Below are positions 24,775 to 35,240 of a stretch of DNA of 64,000 bases, piece by piece. The notes beneath the pieces are model-generated. The model saw only the letters and a program-made list of their open reading frames with translations. It had not been told where the DNA came from and did no database searches. Made by a program: the position numbers and the translations under genes. The DNA lies in assembly GCF_050436995.1 (NCBI RefSeq), contig NC_134745.1, positions 1,488,001 through 1,552,000 on the forward strand, in the 5' to 3' direction. Numbering within the stretch: position 1 is the first letter of the stretch; each line of letters starts with the position of its first letter. The stretch comes from Anticarsia gemmatalis (taxonomy: Eukaryota > Arthropoda > Insecta > Lepidoptera > Erebidae).

Positions 24775-27700
24775 TGTTCACATAAAACTGTACTTAAGGC
24801 ACTAAAATCCGACACACACTGGGCTCATGCAAGTGTTTGGAAACCGTCGGATACAACGCAACGCGTCCGCACTTAGTACTAAACACCGCTTGGCTAATTA
24901 TTACACTAGATTATAATTTTTACGTAATTTTTTCAATAAAATATCAGTTTGATGTAATTTTTTTGAAGTATATTTTATTATTTTCACACGTTCTTGTTCA
25001 CTTTCGCTTTTGAGGAAGTTTTTAATCGCGATTGTCACAGTTGATTGTTCTTACTGAGCGACTGTTGATGAGAATTCGCGACATGTTCGCGGATTTAAGG
25101 TTAACCCACTTTTGTTATTATTAAATTGAAAACGAAATGAGTTTTTGGTAGCGAATTCTATGGCTCATTACTTGAGCCTGGTATCCGAACATTTCACTTA
25201 CAATTTTCATTTCTTTTGTATGTTCTGCTCCATTTAAATTATCTCCATAAGAATTCATCCACAGATCGAATCTTTCCGTATCCTTGAACCAAGACGTAAC
25301 TTTCACACACTGAATTCCAAATAACTATTAGTCACAACTTTGAACTAATTTGCTCCAAGCACTTCACAATACTTAAACTTCTACAAACTTATAACATCTT
25401 TGCTTTTGCAAAAAGTTGACTCCTTTTTTGTCAATTATCACAGCAGTTGTTAATCCAATCCAAAATCTTTTAAAACACTATATTTTAACACACGATTTAA
25501 AAGAAAGGCCCAATTTAGTCCCCAAAAACAAGCGTTCACGTTAACAAGTGACGGTAACAACTAAACAGGTTGACAGTTAATTGCATGCTTATCTAATGAC
25601 CGTAGTTATCTGTCCCTAATACTTGCTGGACAAATGAGAACATATTTCAAATGTACGTCATTAGTCCACGGCGCTGTTACCAGAAATTTGTAGTTATTTT
25701 AAAATGTTTTGAATGCAATTGATAGTTAGTGAATTTAGTTCTTAGTCCTATTGTGATGCGATGCGATGATGCGATTTGGTTCGTATTTTATATAGCAATA
25801 TTATAAGTAACTACGTCCATGTGAAATGATTACGTTAGTACAAAAAATAAGTTATAAACTATCTGTATACCAAACAATATAAATTCCTTTAGCTGTTATG
25901 GGGCGATGGAGTAACAAGTATCCAAAATTCCGCATTATAATAATTGTTAAGTGCCGCATGTGCTAGTTAGTTATTTCATCAGAATATAACATGTAAAAAT
26001 ATGTAGTAGTAATGTTTTCAAATATTTACAAATTGTCTTGAATTTCTAGTACGATCTTTCAATCAATTAGTAGATCACTACGTGTAAACTACGAAGTCGA
26101 TATTAATTTTCTTAATCTACATAATCATGCTGTCATGTTTACTGACGTTACTACAATGTTTCAGACATAGACTACGTCCATTGAGAAAATTCATTCAGAA
26201 CTGAATGTGTTTTGGAAAGGTTCCAATTATATTCGTAGTCGCATCCAAATTATAAACGAATTCATACTATCAACAAGAATGTAAATGTTATTTATTTTTA
26301 CTTACAAAAAGTTCTCTAAATTCCTGACTGTGCTATTCAAAATTTTACACTAAACAAGCAACGTCAAAACTTCGATCTTTAACAAAAAACAACTATGTAC
26401 TTATATTTAACTTAATCATCAAGATTTAATTTTTTTTCACAAGAGAATCATTATTATAAATGCCTTGGTTTAGTATCGGTTTATTCACCCTACACATAAG
26501 TAATTAACTTGTGTTAAACTGGATAGTTTCTCAGTAATTGCATGTTTTAAAATGCGTGATTCAATGGAGCAAATATCATCTAAAATTTTTCCTTAGAAAT
26601 TTCGGCACGCGAAAAAAACGGTAACGATTTTTTCTCAGCGACGATTACTAAGACGTTGAGAAATTGTTGGGATACCCGCAGAGAGATTTAAATAACTGTT
26701 GTTGTTTGTTTCCAATTACACAATCAATGGACAGGGTTTTGTAGGCTGGTAAAGTCAGAATTGGGGTTTTAGCACATTGCTTTATACTCATACAACTAAC
26801 AACATAAATATTTCGTTATTTGCAATTGGAATGACTTGTTACTTGTGAATTACTTACAATATTTTCGACAACATTTTACCCAAGTATCTACTGAACACTG
26901 GTACGAAAGTAAACTATCAAAACGACCGTCTATCGCATTCTTTATTATCTACTCTCCCCTATTCCTTCTGGCAAAGGACTTAAATAAATTGTTTGTTTGT
27001 CGTATGGTTAGTGGTCAACCTAGTGTCAAAGTTGTTCAAGCCGCCCCAAGGCCTTTGAACTGGCTTAACGACTGTTATCTTAGGAGTCAACAACCGGGAC
27101 CGACTTTTAACGTGCCCTCCGAAGAACGGAGACGCCCAGTTCAAATACCACTATGCGGTCACCCATCTATGGAATGACCGCGCCAAGGTTTGCTTAACCC
27201 ACAGATCGTTTACCGACCGGTGAGCGCTACTGGCTATTCTTAAATAAATAAAAAAATAAGAATATTTTAATATGTTTTTTTATATGAGAATAGTCGAAGA
27301 ACGCACGTCACATTACAATCGCACGCACATCATTCATCAACCACACTCATTCCGTCACCTAATTACCTTCAACGTATTCATAACACGACATATCAACCAC
27401 ACATGACTTCATTAATCGAAGACGACCACCTGTCACCACAAACCACCACAGTCGATCAGTTTAAGACGCCGATTAACCTACTGCGCGTGAAACTAGAGAG
27501 ACAATCGACAGTGGTGACCACAACTGACTTGAAATGACCACAAGTGATCAGAATATAGGCCTAGAAAGTATTGTGGCTTTAACCATTAGGTTAAAAGTAT
27601 GTTAGAACAACTCTATTTGTATACAATACAAAGTAACAGGTTAGTTTTGAATTGCAACTGCTTCTTCACATTCGAAGTAACATAAAAATCTGTGAGATAC

Positions 27701-30700
27701 AGTATCCAAATATGGAATATGGTAATGGGTTCTGTAATAAGATTCTTAGTAGTTTTACTATCAATAGATCCATGAAAAATAAAGATTTTTGGATATATAT
27801 TTTCAGTCACAAATATGCAATATTCTGAAGAACAACGTCGTGTGTCGCGGGAACTTTTACAAACATACAAACTACAGACAAAAAGTACAACTAGACTCCT
27901 AACAATTAATTATTTATGGATCGGACAAACTTCATAAGGGAATCGAACCCATGGCGCCAACGCATGGCAACCACGGTAACCACGGTAACCACTGCGTCAC
28001 GTAACCGTTACTTTACATAGACGCGTTACGATTGTCTAGGCCACTGGATCAGATTTTCCAAGAGATTAATTTTCAATCTTTTTAAATTGTTCATTCATTC
28101 TACAATCTTCCATCAATAAACAGCCTCAGAATGAGATTACTAGAGTTATTACAAATGTGTTTAGTATATGGACCAGCAGTACTTTATATAAATTGTCTAT
28201 TCTTCGATCAGCTGACTCATTTGGTTAGTGGGTGTGCTATTAAATAGAAATCATTTATTATCACTTAGGTCACAAACTCTCTAGTTTATGTCGTAAGTGA
28301 ACGCCTACTTGTGTTAGTTTTACATTAGGTAATACTTTATAGGCTTTCGTAGGTAATAAATTGTGTAGGATAACAAAGGAACGAAAAATGTTCGTGTTTT
28401 AAGAGAGTAAATTATTATTGACACCTTTCAGTATACGGTTGCCAACTGTTACTAATAATAATTGTGTATGGGTGTTGCGGCAACGTATTTCAAAACAAAA
28501 GACAGTGCACATGATTTTGTTCAAATTATGCATCGTAGGCACGATTTGCTGAAGCTATTTGTCAGAAATGTCAAAGGCGTGATTTATATTACGCTTTAGA
28601 CTAGCTATTTAATTGGTAATCTGAGATAATATTTCAAATGTGGTCCTATACTTTCTTTTGAATACAAACAATATTACAGAATTCATCAGATCAGGGCTAT
28701 TTTCTATCGGTACCAATCAGAGTACGGATTTTATAAATCCAAAAAATTGTCAGTGCGTCTAGCGTATTTTGAAGGAATTCTTTATTTTATTTCACTGTGT
28801 TTGTATGTCAAATACTTGATACGAAAGCATAGATACAAGTGAGATTTGTTTGTTTGTCATTTCATCTGAAAATCTCGTCGTATATCTTTACTAGAATAAT
28901 ACCACGGAAGATGTTTATCAAAACGCATCTGAACAAAGCGACCATTACAGTTTCCTCTAAGAAGATCGTCTTTTGTGATCAAGTCAATATTCTTGAACTG
29001 ATTCATATTCTTAGAACTGCAGCACTAAACAGTTTATTTTTTGTTTTAAATCTGAATCATCAGTTTTGGTTCAGTTTACCTCTTCACAGATGTTGTTCTC
29101 TCGATTTGATGTAGGTGTATTTATTTGGGATTAGTCAATATTTTTTTGTAAACTGTTTGGATTTTGCATTAGTTAACTTCGTAACCATTTTGTTATTGAT
29201 GGGTAGATAAGTGCATATGAATGTGTTGTGTACGTTTTGTACATAAAGATCGCGGAATAATGATTTTCAAAAAGCTCTGGGGCAATAAATAGTACCTAGT
29301 GTTATTTTACTCGTAACACTGAAAAAAGCAAATTCAACTTAAGAGAACTTCTACAGTAATTCAGTAGAGTGCCGTTATTAACTACAATTGATTTCTTTAT
29401 TTTCCTTCAGATAACTATTAATATTTTATCAAGTAATAACCTAAATAAGAAAGTTGTTCACTAATCTAAATATAGTCAATTGCACACGACTGATAAGAAC
29501 GCAACACATACTCGTACAAGCAAATATCTTAATTGATAATCCTATCAGTGATATTGCAATTAATAATCAAACAATCAAACATAATTAACAAGAGTACATT
29601 CAGTTATTAATGTTCTTTACCCTACGTCATCGTAACGCCATCTATTAACAGCAATTCGAACTAATAGTGCAATGCGTTAATTGTCTATGATTTATAGTTT
29701 CGTGATTCTGACACCACAATAGTCTGTGGTAATCGCCATTAATTTTAATTAACGTTAAATATGGTAGCAATAGTCGTGTTATAAATTATAAACTGAGATG
29801 AAGAGGAACAGTTGTTTAGGTGTTATATTTTGATAACAAAATGCGGAAATAGATTAGATAGAAGATAGCAGTAAACGGGTAAACATCTATAAGTAGTGTA
29901 TCAAGGTTGAATATCTTATTGATAGTTTACTAACTAGTAACTGGCTAGTCTTAAAACTAGAGATTCATCTTAATATCATACGTATGTAAGTATATTTATG
30001 TACCTAATTGAGAAATTATATTATTTTTCTGCTGTTAGTAAGATATAAAACTCACCGACATTACTAAATAGAAACGTAGTTGGCTGAACGACAGTGTGCC
30101 TTTGCCTCCTTCAGGATGCCAAATGATAAAGTTCAAAACGCGCGGTATTTTTTATGAGCGTTTGATTTTAAAAATATTTTTCAAACCTAATTGCTAAAAT
30201 CCCAGTTTTTACAGGACTTTCCCAGACGAGAAACTCGAGGGTAACAGTGAAAACTTATCATTCTCTAATAATAAACTGCATTGTCTTTTGGCAAAACCGC
30301 GAAAATACGAACTGACACCGAATTTCACAATGATTAGCAAAATTATGCGTAATTTGGAGTACCCAATTTTCAGTAAGCTCCTACATACATTTTATGACGC
30401 GTAAATTTTAATAATAACGTGTTTAAAGATTCTATGACTGCTATATTTGCTTTCTACAATACTTTACCACGCTAAATATTTTCAACAATTTTACTATCAC
30501 GCGAAATTTTATCAAAAAAGTTGCTTATAACATTGGATTTTAGGCTCATTTAAAGTTCTTCCTTATGCTGATTCGTTCTTTTCAATAAAGAAATGATAAC
30601 TTACCTCCAAATCCCTAAAAACATCCCTTATATCAGGCTTCCTTGCTCTGGAAGCCGCTCGTTTCCTCCTCACAGTCCTGTTGAGTCTCCTGACCCTGCG

Positions 30701-33700
30701 GCGGACGGCCGCAGCCTGTTCCCTCGGCAGTGGCCTCACGGCCTCACCCAGCTGGGCCTCGGTGACTTCCAGGCCGGCTTGGAACGGCGCCGCCAGCGAA
30801 CCGAGGCCCGCTGCCTGAAGCCATTCTGTTTCCAATTCGCCTTCTGTTAGGACAAAGAAAAGAGGATGATTAGATTAATCATAAAAGTACGGATGACGGT
30901 ATGTGATGTACGAAAGACTAATGGGTTTTTCAATATATGATTGTGTGACTACATAGGGTGCATGAAGTGGTTATTTCAACTCCAATGTTGCGTGATAAAA
31001 CATCTCTATATTTCGATACAATTATTTGTGTTCGAGGTTTTTATGATTGCAATTCCACCGCAGCATAGAAACTTTCCTAAAGTAATAATCTTAAAGGAAT
31101 ATAAAAAGCTGCTTTGTAAATGATAATAACGAAATAAGCCTTCAAAAACTTTAAACCTCTTGTCCATCTTACAGCAAAAATCCATCAGCAGAAACTAAGA
31201 TTCTACTTAATAATATAACTACTGAGTAAGATCTCCCCAAAGTTAATCTTATTCGTAAATTTGTATTTTTCGCAGTACAACAACACGCAAAACATGGCCC
31301 AAAAAACACACACGTAAGTGTATCTGCAGAAACAATTTGCAATCAACTCACAAGTTTTTGTTCAAACAGAAATCTTCCGCGGTTTTTTTGTTTATACTTA
31401 AATCATGAAGCATAAAGTCGATACAAAATGTTCACTGACGTACGTACAATCAACTACAATAATAGTATGTTATGGACAAAAGTCTTAACAATATTAAAGT
31501 TTAATACATTTATTGAGGGCATGCAAAGTCCCCAACCCGCACGTGGCCAGCGTGGTGGACTTAAGGCCGAACTCCTAACTCGTTTGGGAGAAGCCAGTCC
31601 TTGCCCAGCAGTAATGGAATAACAAAAAATGTTATGATGGCTAAGTTAGCTTTGTTGGAAAGTCCTGAACGCTAGTGGCAGGGGACAATTGGGGCAAGCG
31701 GGTGAAGGCTGATGCTTGTCCAGTGAGTAGAAAATAACTGGGATTGAAGATGATGATTAAAGTAGGAATGTAGTAGATTCTAGAGTTAAATTCCGAAAAA
31801 GACTTGACTGTAGTAAGAAAAACGGTAAACATGTATCTTTTTGTCGTAAATGCAAAATTAATTAACTGGCATTGATGTCTTTGTATTTGCGTCGTGTGTG
31901 AACTTAAACGACAGAACAATAGGACATTGTAAAACGAGAAATTGAAACAGTTAAAGCTGATGAATTAGCTGGCTTTAAAGATTAAGCATCCATGATTTAA
32001 AACACCGTAGCACAATCAAATCGTAAGGTCAGATTATGGTATAATAAAAATCGTGGACCGGAAAACATCGTACTGTTAAATTTATGTGGAGGACTGTACT
32101 TTTTCAAAGACGAACTTTGATACAAGGTCAATCGACTTAAATTGAAGGTCAAAGAACTTATTTGCACGCACATGGTGTACTTATCGCTTAAATTGTAATG
32201 GCAACACCGTGATCTGCGATTACAGTGTTACTATATCAAAAAAAGAGGAAGCATTCAATCGCATTGTCTGTGCACGATTTAAGAAGCGTAAACAATAAAA
32301 GCTATAAAATAAATTAGGTAGGAGATAAGGAAATTGATGTTGTTTTTTGTCGAAAATTTAGATGTATGTCGATATTTTAATTTACGAAAAAAACAGCAAT
32401 TGTTGCAAATAGATTTAACTGCCGGTAGCCAAATTAAACTATTGGGACTTGTACATAATATTGCAATGCAATGGTCTTAATCGCGGTTAAAAACTAAAGG
32501 CTATGGATCCCTTATTCGTTTACCGGACGATTAATCATCGCTTGAATTGCATCGGTCGATGATTGAATCGATGACCGAATTGCATTTTACTTAATATTGC
32601 TAAAAATGTAGCTAACTTGAGACGTAATAAAAACATTTTCTTGAAAAAGCTTCACGGGTTAGCCGTAAAAGGGAACGAACTTATTAAACCATACAAAAAG
32701 GGCTACAGTTCCAACAAAAAGGACAAAACCTCAAAGCTTTTAAATAAAGTCATCAACACGTTTTACCGATTTCACTGGCCATTGAACAAGTGATGGTACA
32801 AATGTCGAGGGGTCGCTAACGAATGCGTTTGCGACAGGATGCTTACATTTCACGCGAGTGATGCCAAATATAGTCCGTCTGTCCTGAGTCAGCGGTTAAC
32901 GCCTTTAGGTTTATTATACACTTGATATTTTGAAAAAGTAAAGCCAGTTTTGTGTAAAATGTTTTAAAGATCCAAGATATATTCATTAGCTTTAGTTAGT
33001 GTTTGACTATTTCAGTTCATAATAATCGTTCAGTGCTAATTCGGTTAGAGACGAAAGACAAAGATTGTTATTGACCGTATTTGTATAAAAAGTTTTCAGC
33101 ACCGAAAGCAGAGATACTTGCAACTTTTGGAATAAACTTTTAACTATTTAAAAATCTAATCTCTCTCGATTTTGCCTGTATGAAAAGTGAATTAGGAGCG
33201 GTCTGCGTGTTTTGAAAACACAATTTTTGTGAAATAACCAGGACAAAATATACCACATAAAAATGTATCGCGCTAGTTAAAAACTAAAGACTCAATGTAT
33301 TCACTCCTTTAACCAAACGCTTTTTGTATCATTTAGTACATTTGAAACATGGTTGTTTGTGTAAACAGATCTGGCGCTACCGCGGATAGAGTGCAGCACT
33401 CGTTCGCGATCCAATAACTTTTAACTGACGGATTTATACGCGACTTAACTGCTCCCTGATATTTCCAGAGCACAGTTTGTTTTGATTCAAGTTCAGTTAT
33501 TTGATTGGTACACGAAAATGTTTAGTTAGAATTAATTTGCAGTAACACTGAATTTAAATGGAAGATAGTTTTCTGGGAGTCATTTTGAATTTGCACAGAT
33601 AGTTTATTGAAAACCTGTCAACTCAGATTTCAAATTTCAATGCCTTTGAGGATGAAAATATCCACTCAAAATTCGGAAACTCTTTTTTATGCACTCTATT

Positions 33701-34861
33701 TTCATTGAGATAAAGAAATTGTATACAGTATTTTTTCTATACTAAAAGTACTGTACGATAAACACGATTACTGTCCAGCTTACGAGCTGTCAAAAACATA
33801 AGTTTCTCGTTATAACCATAGAGCAAAGTGGGTTATTTCTGTACCACTGATCCGGAACACACAGGATGTTAGTTTAGCTCTCTCAAATGAATCTATTTAT
33901 AGTTCTAACTAAATCTATATACTAGTGACTCTATATTTTTTTAAATTTTCAGCACCCTCAATAAACCCCTGAAAATTATGACTACAAGTATAATTATTTG
34001 TACTTCATTAATATTTATCTTATACCTAATGAAACAAAGTGGAAAGTAACTGAGTCACATACTTTAGAATCATACGATAACTTTTGAGACGTATTAGTCA
34101 TCAAATGTACATATAGGAAAAATACTTCAAACTTACATTTTCTTCAATTGAAAATTATTGAAAGAAACTAAAGAGTACTTAAAATACCGTTTGCAATTAA
34201 TTCCAAAACAATAGCGTGATTCTCTAAAGTCGGTAGCTTCGAGCATCGCAAATTTGACATTTAAAATGTACTATAAAAATAGTTCTTTCGGCGCCCGCTA
34301 GCGGCGCTGATCAAATTTTCATACACAAATTTATCAAAAGCTAGCCGGTTGTCTATAGTCGAATGCTGTAGAGAATCGCGCCACTGAACTGTTAATTCAT
34401 TCATTAATAAACTAAGCAATTAAAATACTATAATAACACTTAGGCCTGAATGAGCTTTCTTCCTTTGCCTATCGCGTGCGATTCCAATGGGCCATTCATT
34501 TACAATTTAATTACTATCCGTTCTGAAACAGACACAGCCTCTTGCTGTGAATGTAAACAGATAATATATTAAACTTTATTGTAAGTTTAAGACCACACAC
34601 TAAGCTGGGAGCATTAAATAAAGACCGTTAGTTATTTATTTGTTTAGTTAACTAAAGAGAAGCTTAGGTTGAGTTGTGACTTTTTTTAAGTTTTGTTTTA
34701 CTTTAAACCGCTCATAAAAAAACGATGATATTATTCTATAATTGATGAATGTAAAACTGTTAGTATATTATTAAATTTTATTTAAAACTAAATTGTAATA
34801 GTAAAAACTCACCTATTACATATTTGGCTTGGAAACGACATAGTGCACCCATAACACACAT
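13273..34861 (-). CDS. conu: RhoGAP protein conundrum (ARHGAP18/28/40 family), long isoform
   Basis: Eleven minus-strand coding exons: 34861-34813, 30843-30605, 17074-16950, 16641-16469, 16240-16135, 15942-15831, 15577-15418, 15068-14902, 14559-14382, 13962-13779, 13447-13273. All have GT/AG borders and compatible phases, and total 1668 nt, 555 residues. Residues 17-96 are the family's N-terminal EWLQAAGL domain with the RRRVRRLNRTVRRK stretch. Ser/Pro-rich linkers follow, then EGIELLGYQRYGTV, LPPLLWLELTALFDRY (290-305), a basic segment, and the RhoGAP domain from about 326 with GLLRVAGNK (Arg370 = arginine finger), KRLLRALPQPPL and NKMSEHNVAMIIAP (Asn485). The order matches Drosophila Conundrum, a Rho1 GAP linked to Moesin at the cortex. 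An in-frame TAG lies 24 bases before the ATG. The C-terminus (PPPHRRNHHT) appears shorter than in flies. Confidence 0.92.
20039..20132 (-). mobile_element. MITE family B, partial copy
   Basis: The interior matches the copy at 23013-23193: GCACCTCTAACGGGTCCCGT, then an AT-rich run and TTTTAAATGTCAAACTAGCGA. Both ends are missing. It has the same orientation as the 23013 copy. Confidence 0.6.
20631..20752. mobile_element. MITE family A, near-full copy
   Basis: A palindromic element of about 120 bp. The left end CCCCGGTTCCTGAGGTACAT is mirrored by AATGTACCCCAGAAACTG on the right, and TAGTTTATTCAA/GAATAGATAAACTA lies inside. It has no coding capacity. Three other copies lie in this window. Confidence 0.75.
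21736..21816 (+). mobile_element. MITE family A, left-half copy
   Basis: CCCCTGGTTTCTGAGGTACA, then TTTAGCGGTAGTTTATCTAG and the centre (AAAATGACAGTTTGAAT). The right arm is absent, so this copy is truncated. Confidence 0.7.
22191..22379 (+). mobile_element. Non-autonomous Helitron-like element
   Basis: It starts TCTATACTAACATTATAAAG and ends with a short hairpin (CGCAAGCGAAGTTGCG) followed by CGGGTCAGCTAG and T. A hairpin shortly before CTAG fits Helitron 3' ends. It has no coding capacity. The base before the start is T rather than the expected A, so the exact 5' border is uncertain. Confidence 0.65.
22383..22570 (+). repeat. Interspersed repeat fragment directly after the Helitron-like element
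   Basis: It contains phrases common in dispersed lepidopteran repeats: CGCCATCTATTGGTGAAAAC, GATCCGTTCCGTAGATTTTG and CAGACAGACTGACACGGCG. The family was not identified. Confidence 0.5.
23013..23193 (-). mobile_element. MITE family B, full copy, minus orientation
   Basis: Terminal inverted repeats of roughly 45 bp include GCTCGATTCTCTACTACTAT and GACTACCGACAACCG on the left, mirrored by CGGTTGTCGGTAGTC and AGAGAATCGAG on the right. TA-containing flanks agree with a TA target site. The interior is in reverse orientation to the copies at 34214 and 44077. Confidence 0.75.
23315..23553 (+). mobile_element. Helitron-like or similar lepidopteran repeat
   Basis: It begins in TTATTTATAAAACTCTTCCG and has the repeated GACTGACTGACTGATTGATG stretch. 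It ends with the hairpin CACGCGGACGAAGTTGCGTG, then CGCTGTTAGT. The ending has the same design as the copy at 22191. Confidence 0.55.
24369..24536 (-). mobile_element. Helitron-like element, minus orientation
   Basis: Read on the minus strand it starts TCTTACTAATATTATAAATG and ends with CACGCGGACGAAATAGCGGG followed by CAGAAGCTATT. It lies about 150 bases downstream of the predicted internal first exon of conu. Confidence 0.55.
25202..25309 (-). other. Candidate additional conu exon (phase 0 to phase 0)
   Basis: On the minus strand the frame is open for 36 codons (CVKVTSWFKDTERFDLWMNS and 16 more residues), from an AG after GGAATTC to a perfect GTAAGT donor. The 108 nt could be inserted in frame before exon 17074-16950. 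There is no ATG at the left end, only an internal one. Composition looks protein-like, but the pyrimidine tract is weak and I do not recognise the segment. Confidence 0.3.
27005..27235 (+). repeat. SINE/LINE-tail-like dispersed repeat, copy 1
   Basis: It shares AACGTGCC, CGAA, CGGAG, GGTCACCCATCTA and GCTTAACC blocks, in the same order, with 51990-52245. Both are in plus orientation and diverged. Confidence 0.6.
27340..27542 (+). promoter_or_regulatory. Cluster of six ACCACA motifs (Runx-type sites)
   Basis: ACCACA starts at 27340, 27396, 27435, 27445, 27517 and 27537, all on the plus strand within 203 bases; the first two are AACCACA. This is the core bound by Runt/Lozenge proteins. The density is far above chance for random sequence, but an A/C-rich composition could contribute. 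A conu enhancer is only an inference. Confidence 0.3.
27938..28003 (-). repeat. tRNA-derived SINE head with internal tandem duplication
   Basis: On the minus strand TGACGCAGTGG (A-box-like, 27999-27989) and GGTTCGATTCC (B-box consensus, 27949-27939) are spaced as in a pol III promoter. Between them GGTTACCGT is duplicated. It is not an intact tRNA. It is a likely SINE relic. Confidence 0.5.
31510..31760 (+). repeat. Retroelement-tail-like dispersed repeat
   Basis: CCCCAACCCGCACGTGGCCA and GCGTGGTGGACTTAAGGCCG, then CCTTGCCCAGCAGTAATGG, then a second related tail (GGGGACAATTGGGGCAAGCG, TGTCCAGTGAGTAG) ending in GATGATGAT. The wording is typical of abundant moth non-LTR or SINE tails. It looks like two tails in tandem. 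Confidence 0.55.
34214..34384 (+). mobile_element. MITE family B, plus orientation
   Basis: GCGTGATTCTCTAAAGTCGG on the left and CTGTAGAGAATCGCGCC on the right, with CTAGCCGGTTGTCTATAGTC inside and GGCGCTGATCAAATTTTCAT in the interior. TA precedes the left end. Confidence 0.75.
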
Positions 34862-35240
34862 GGATCCGACGGCGGGTCGAAACTAAATAAAATTTCACCG
34901 GGAAATGCGTATGATTAAACAAATTACTCCCAATTTAACCGGATCGGGGGCAGGAGAACTGCAATATATGAATGTACAGCCGCACAATAACAGTTGCCAA
35001 AATGTTGATAACGATACTTTTTGAATGACGATATGTCTCACCTTCAATTGTAAAAAGACTTAAGTGACTGTATATTAGTCTGATACTGGGTCTTTTTTCC
35101 ACTGAAAACGCGATGTGTGGGTCGTAGTATCTGTGGTGAGTGTGTTATGACGTCACAGGTGTCTTACGTCGAGTATCGACACTTTGTCTGGGGAGATCGA
35201 GTATGACTCATGAAGTCATGACTCGAGTGCATTGAATATG
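34862..35240 (-). promoter_or_regulatory. Probable conu upstream region with CRE and AP-1-like sites
   Basis: It lies directly upstream of the long-isoform ATG. TGACGTCA (CREB/ATF consensus) is at 35148-35155, and TGACTCA (AP-1 consensus) is at 35204-35210 inside the imperfect palindrome GAGTATGACTCATGAAGTCA continuing to TGACTCGAG. The transcription start is unknown. Confidence 0.4.

Larger units (their letters stand above)
24775..30604 (-). other. Right part of conu large intron
   Basis: No firmly supported exon lies in this 5.8 kb. It holds the candidate exon at 25202-25309, a short tandem GATGCGATGCGATGATGCGA near 25755, a SINE-like copy at 27005, a cluster of ACCACA motifs at 27340-27542 and a tRNA-like SINE head at 27938. 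If 24774 is a true first exon, its promoter lies at the start of this stretch. Confidence 0.5.
30844..34812 (-). other. First conu intron
   Basis: No coding exon is visible in 4 kb. It contains a retroelement-tail repeat at 31510-31760 and a MITE family B copy at 34214-34384. Confidence 0.6.

Noticed and set aside
26836..27177. Plus-strand 113-codon ORF
   Set aside because: Its second half lies in a dispersed repeat (27005-27235); no coding signature.
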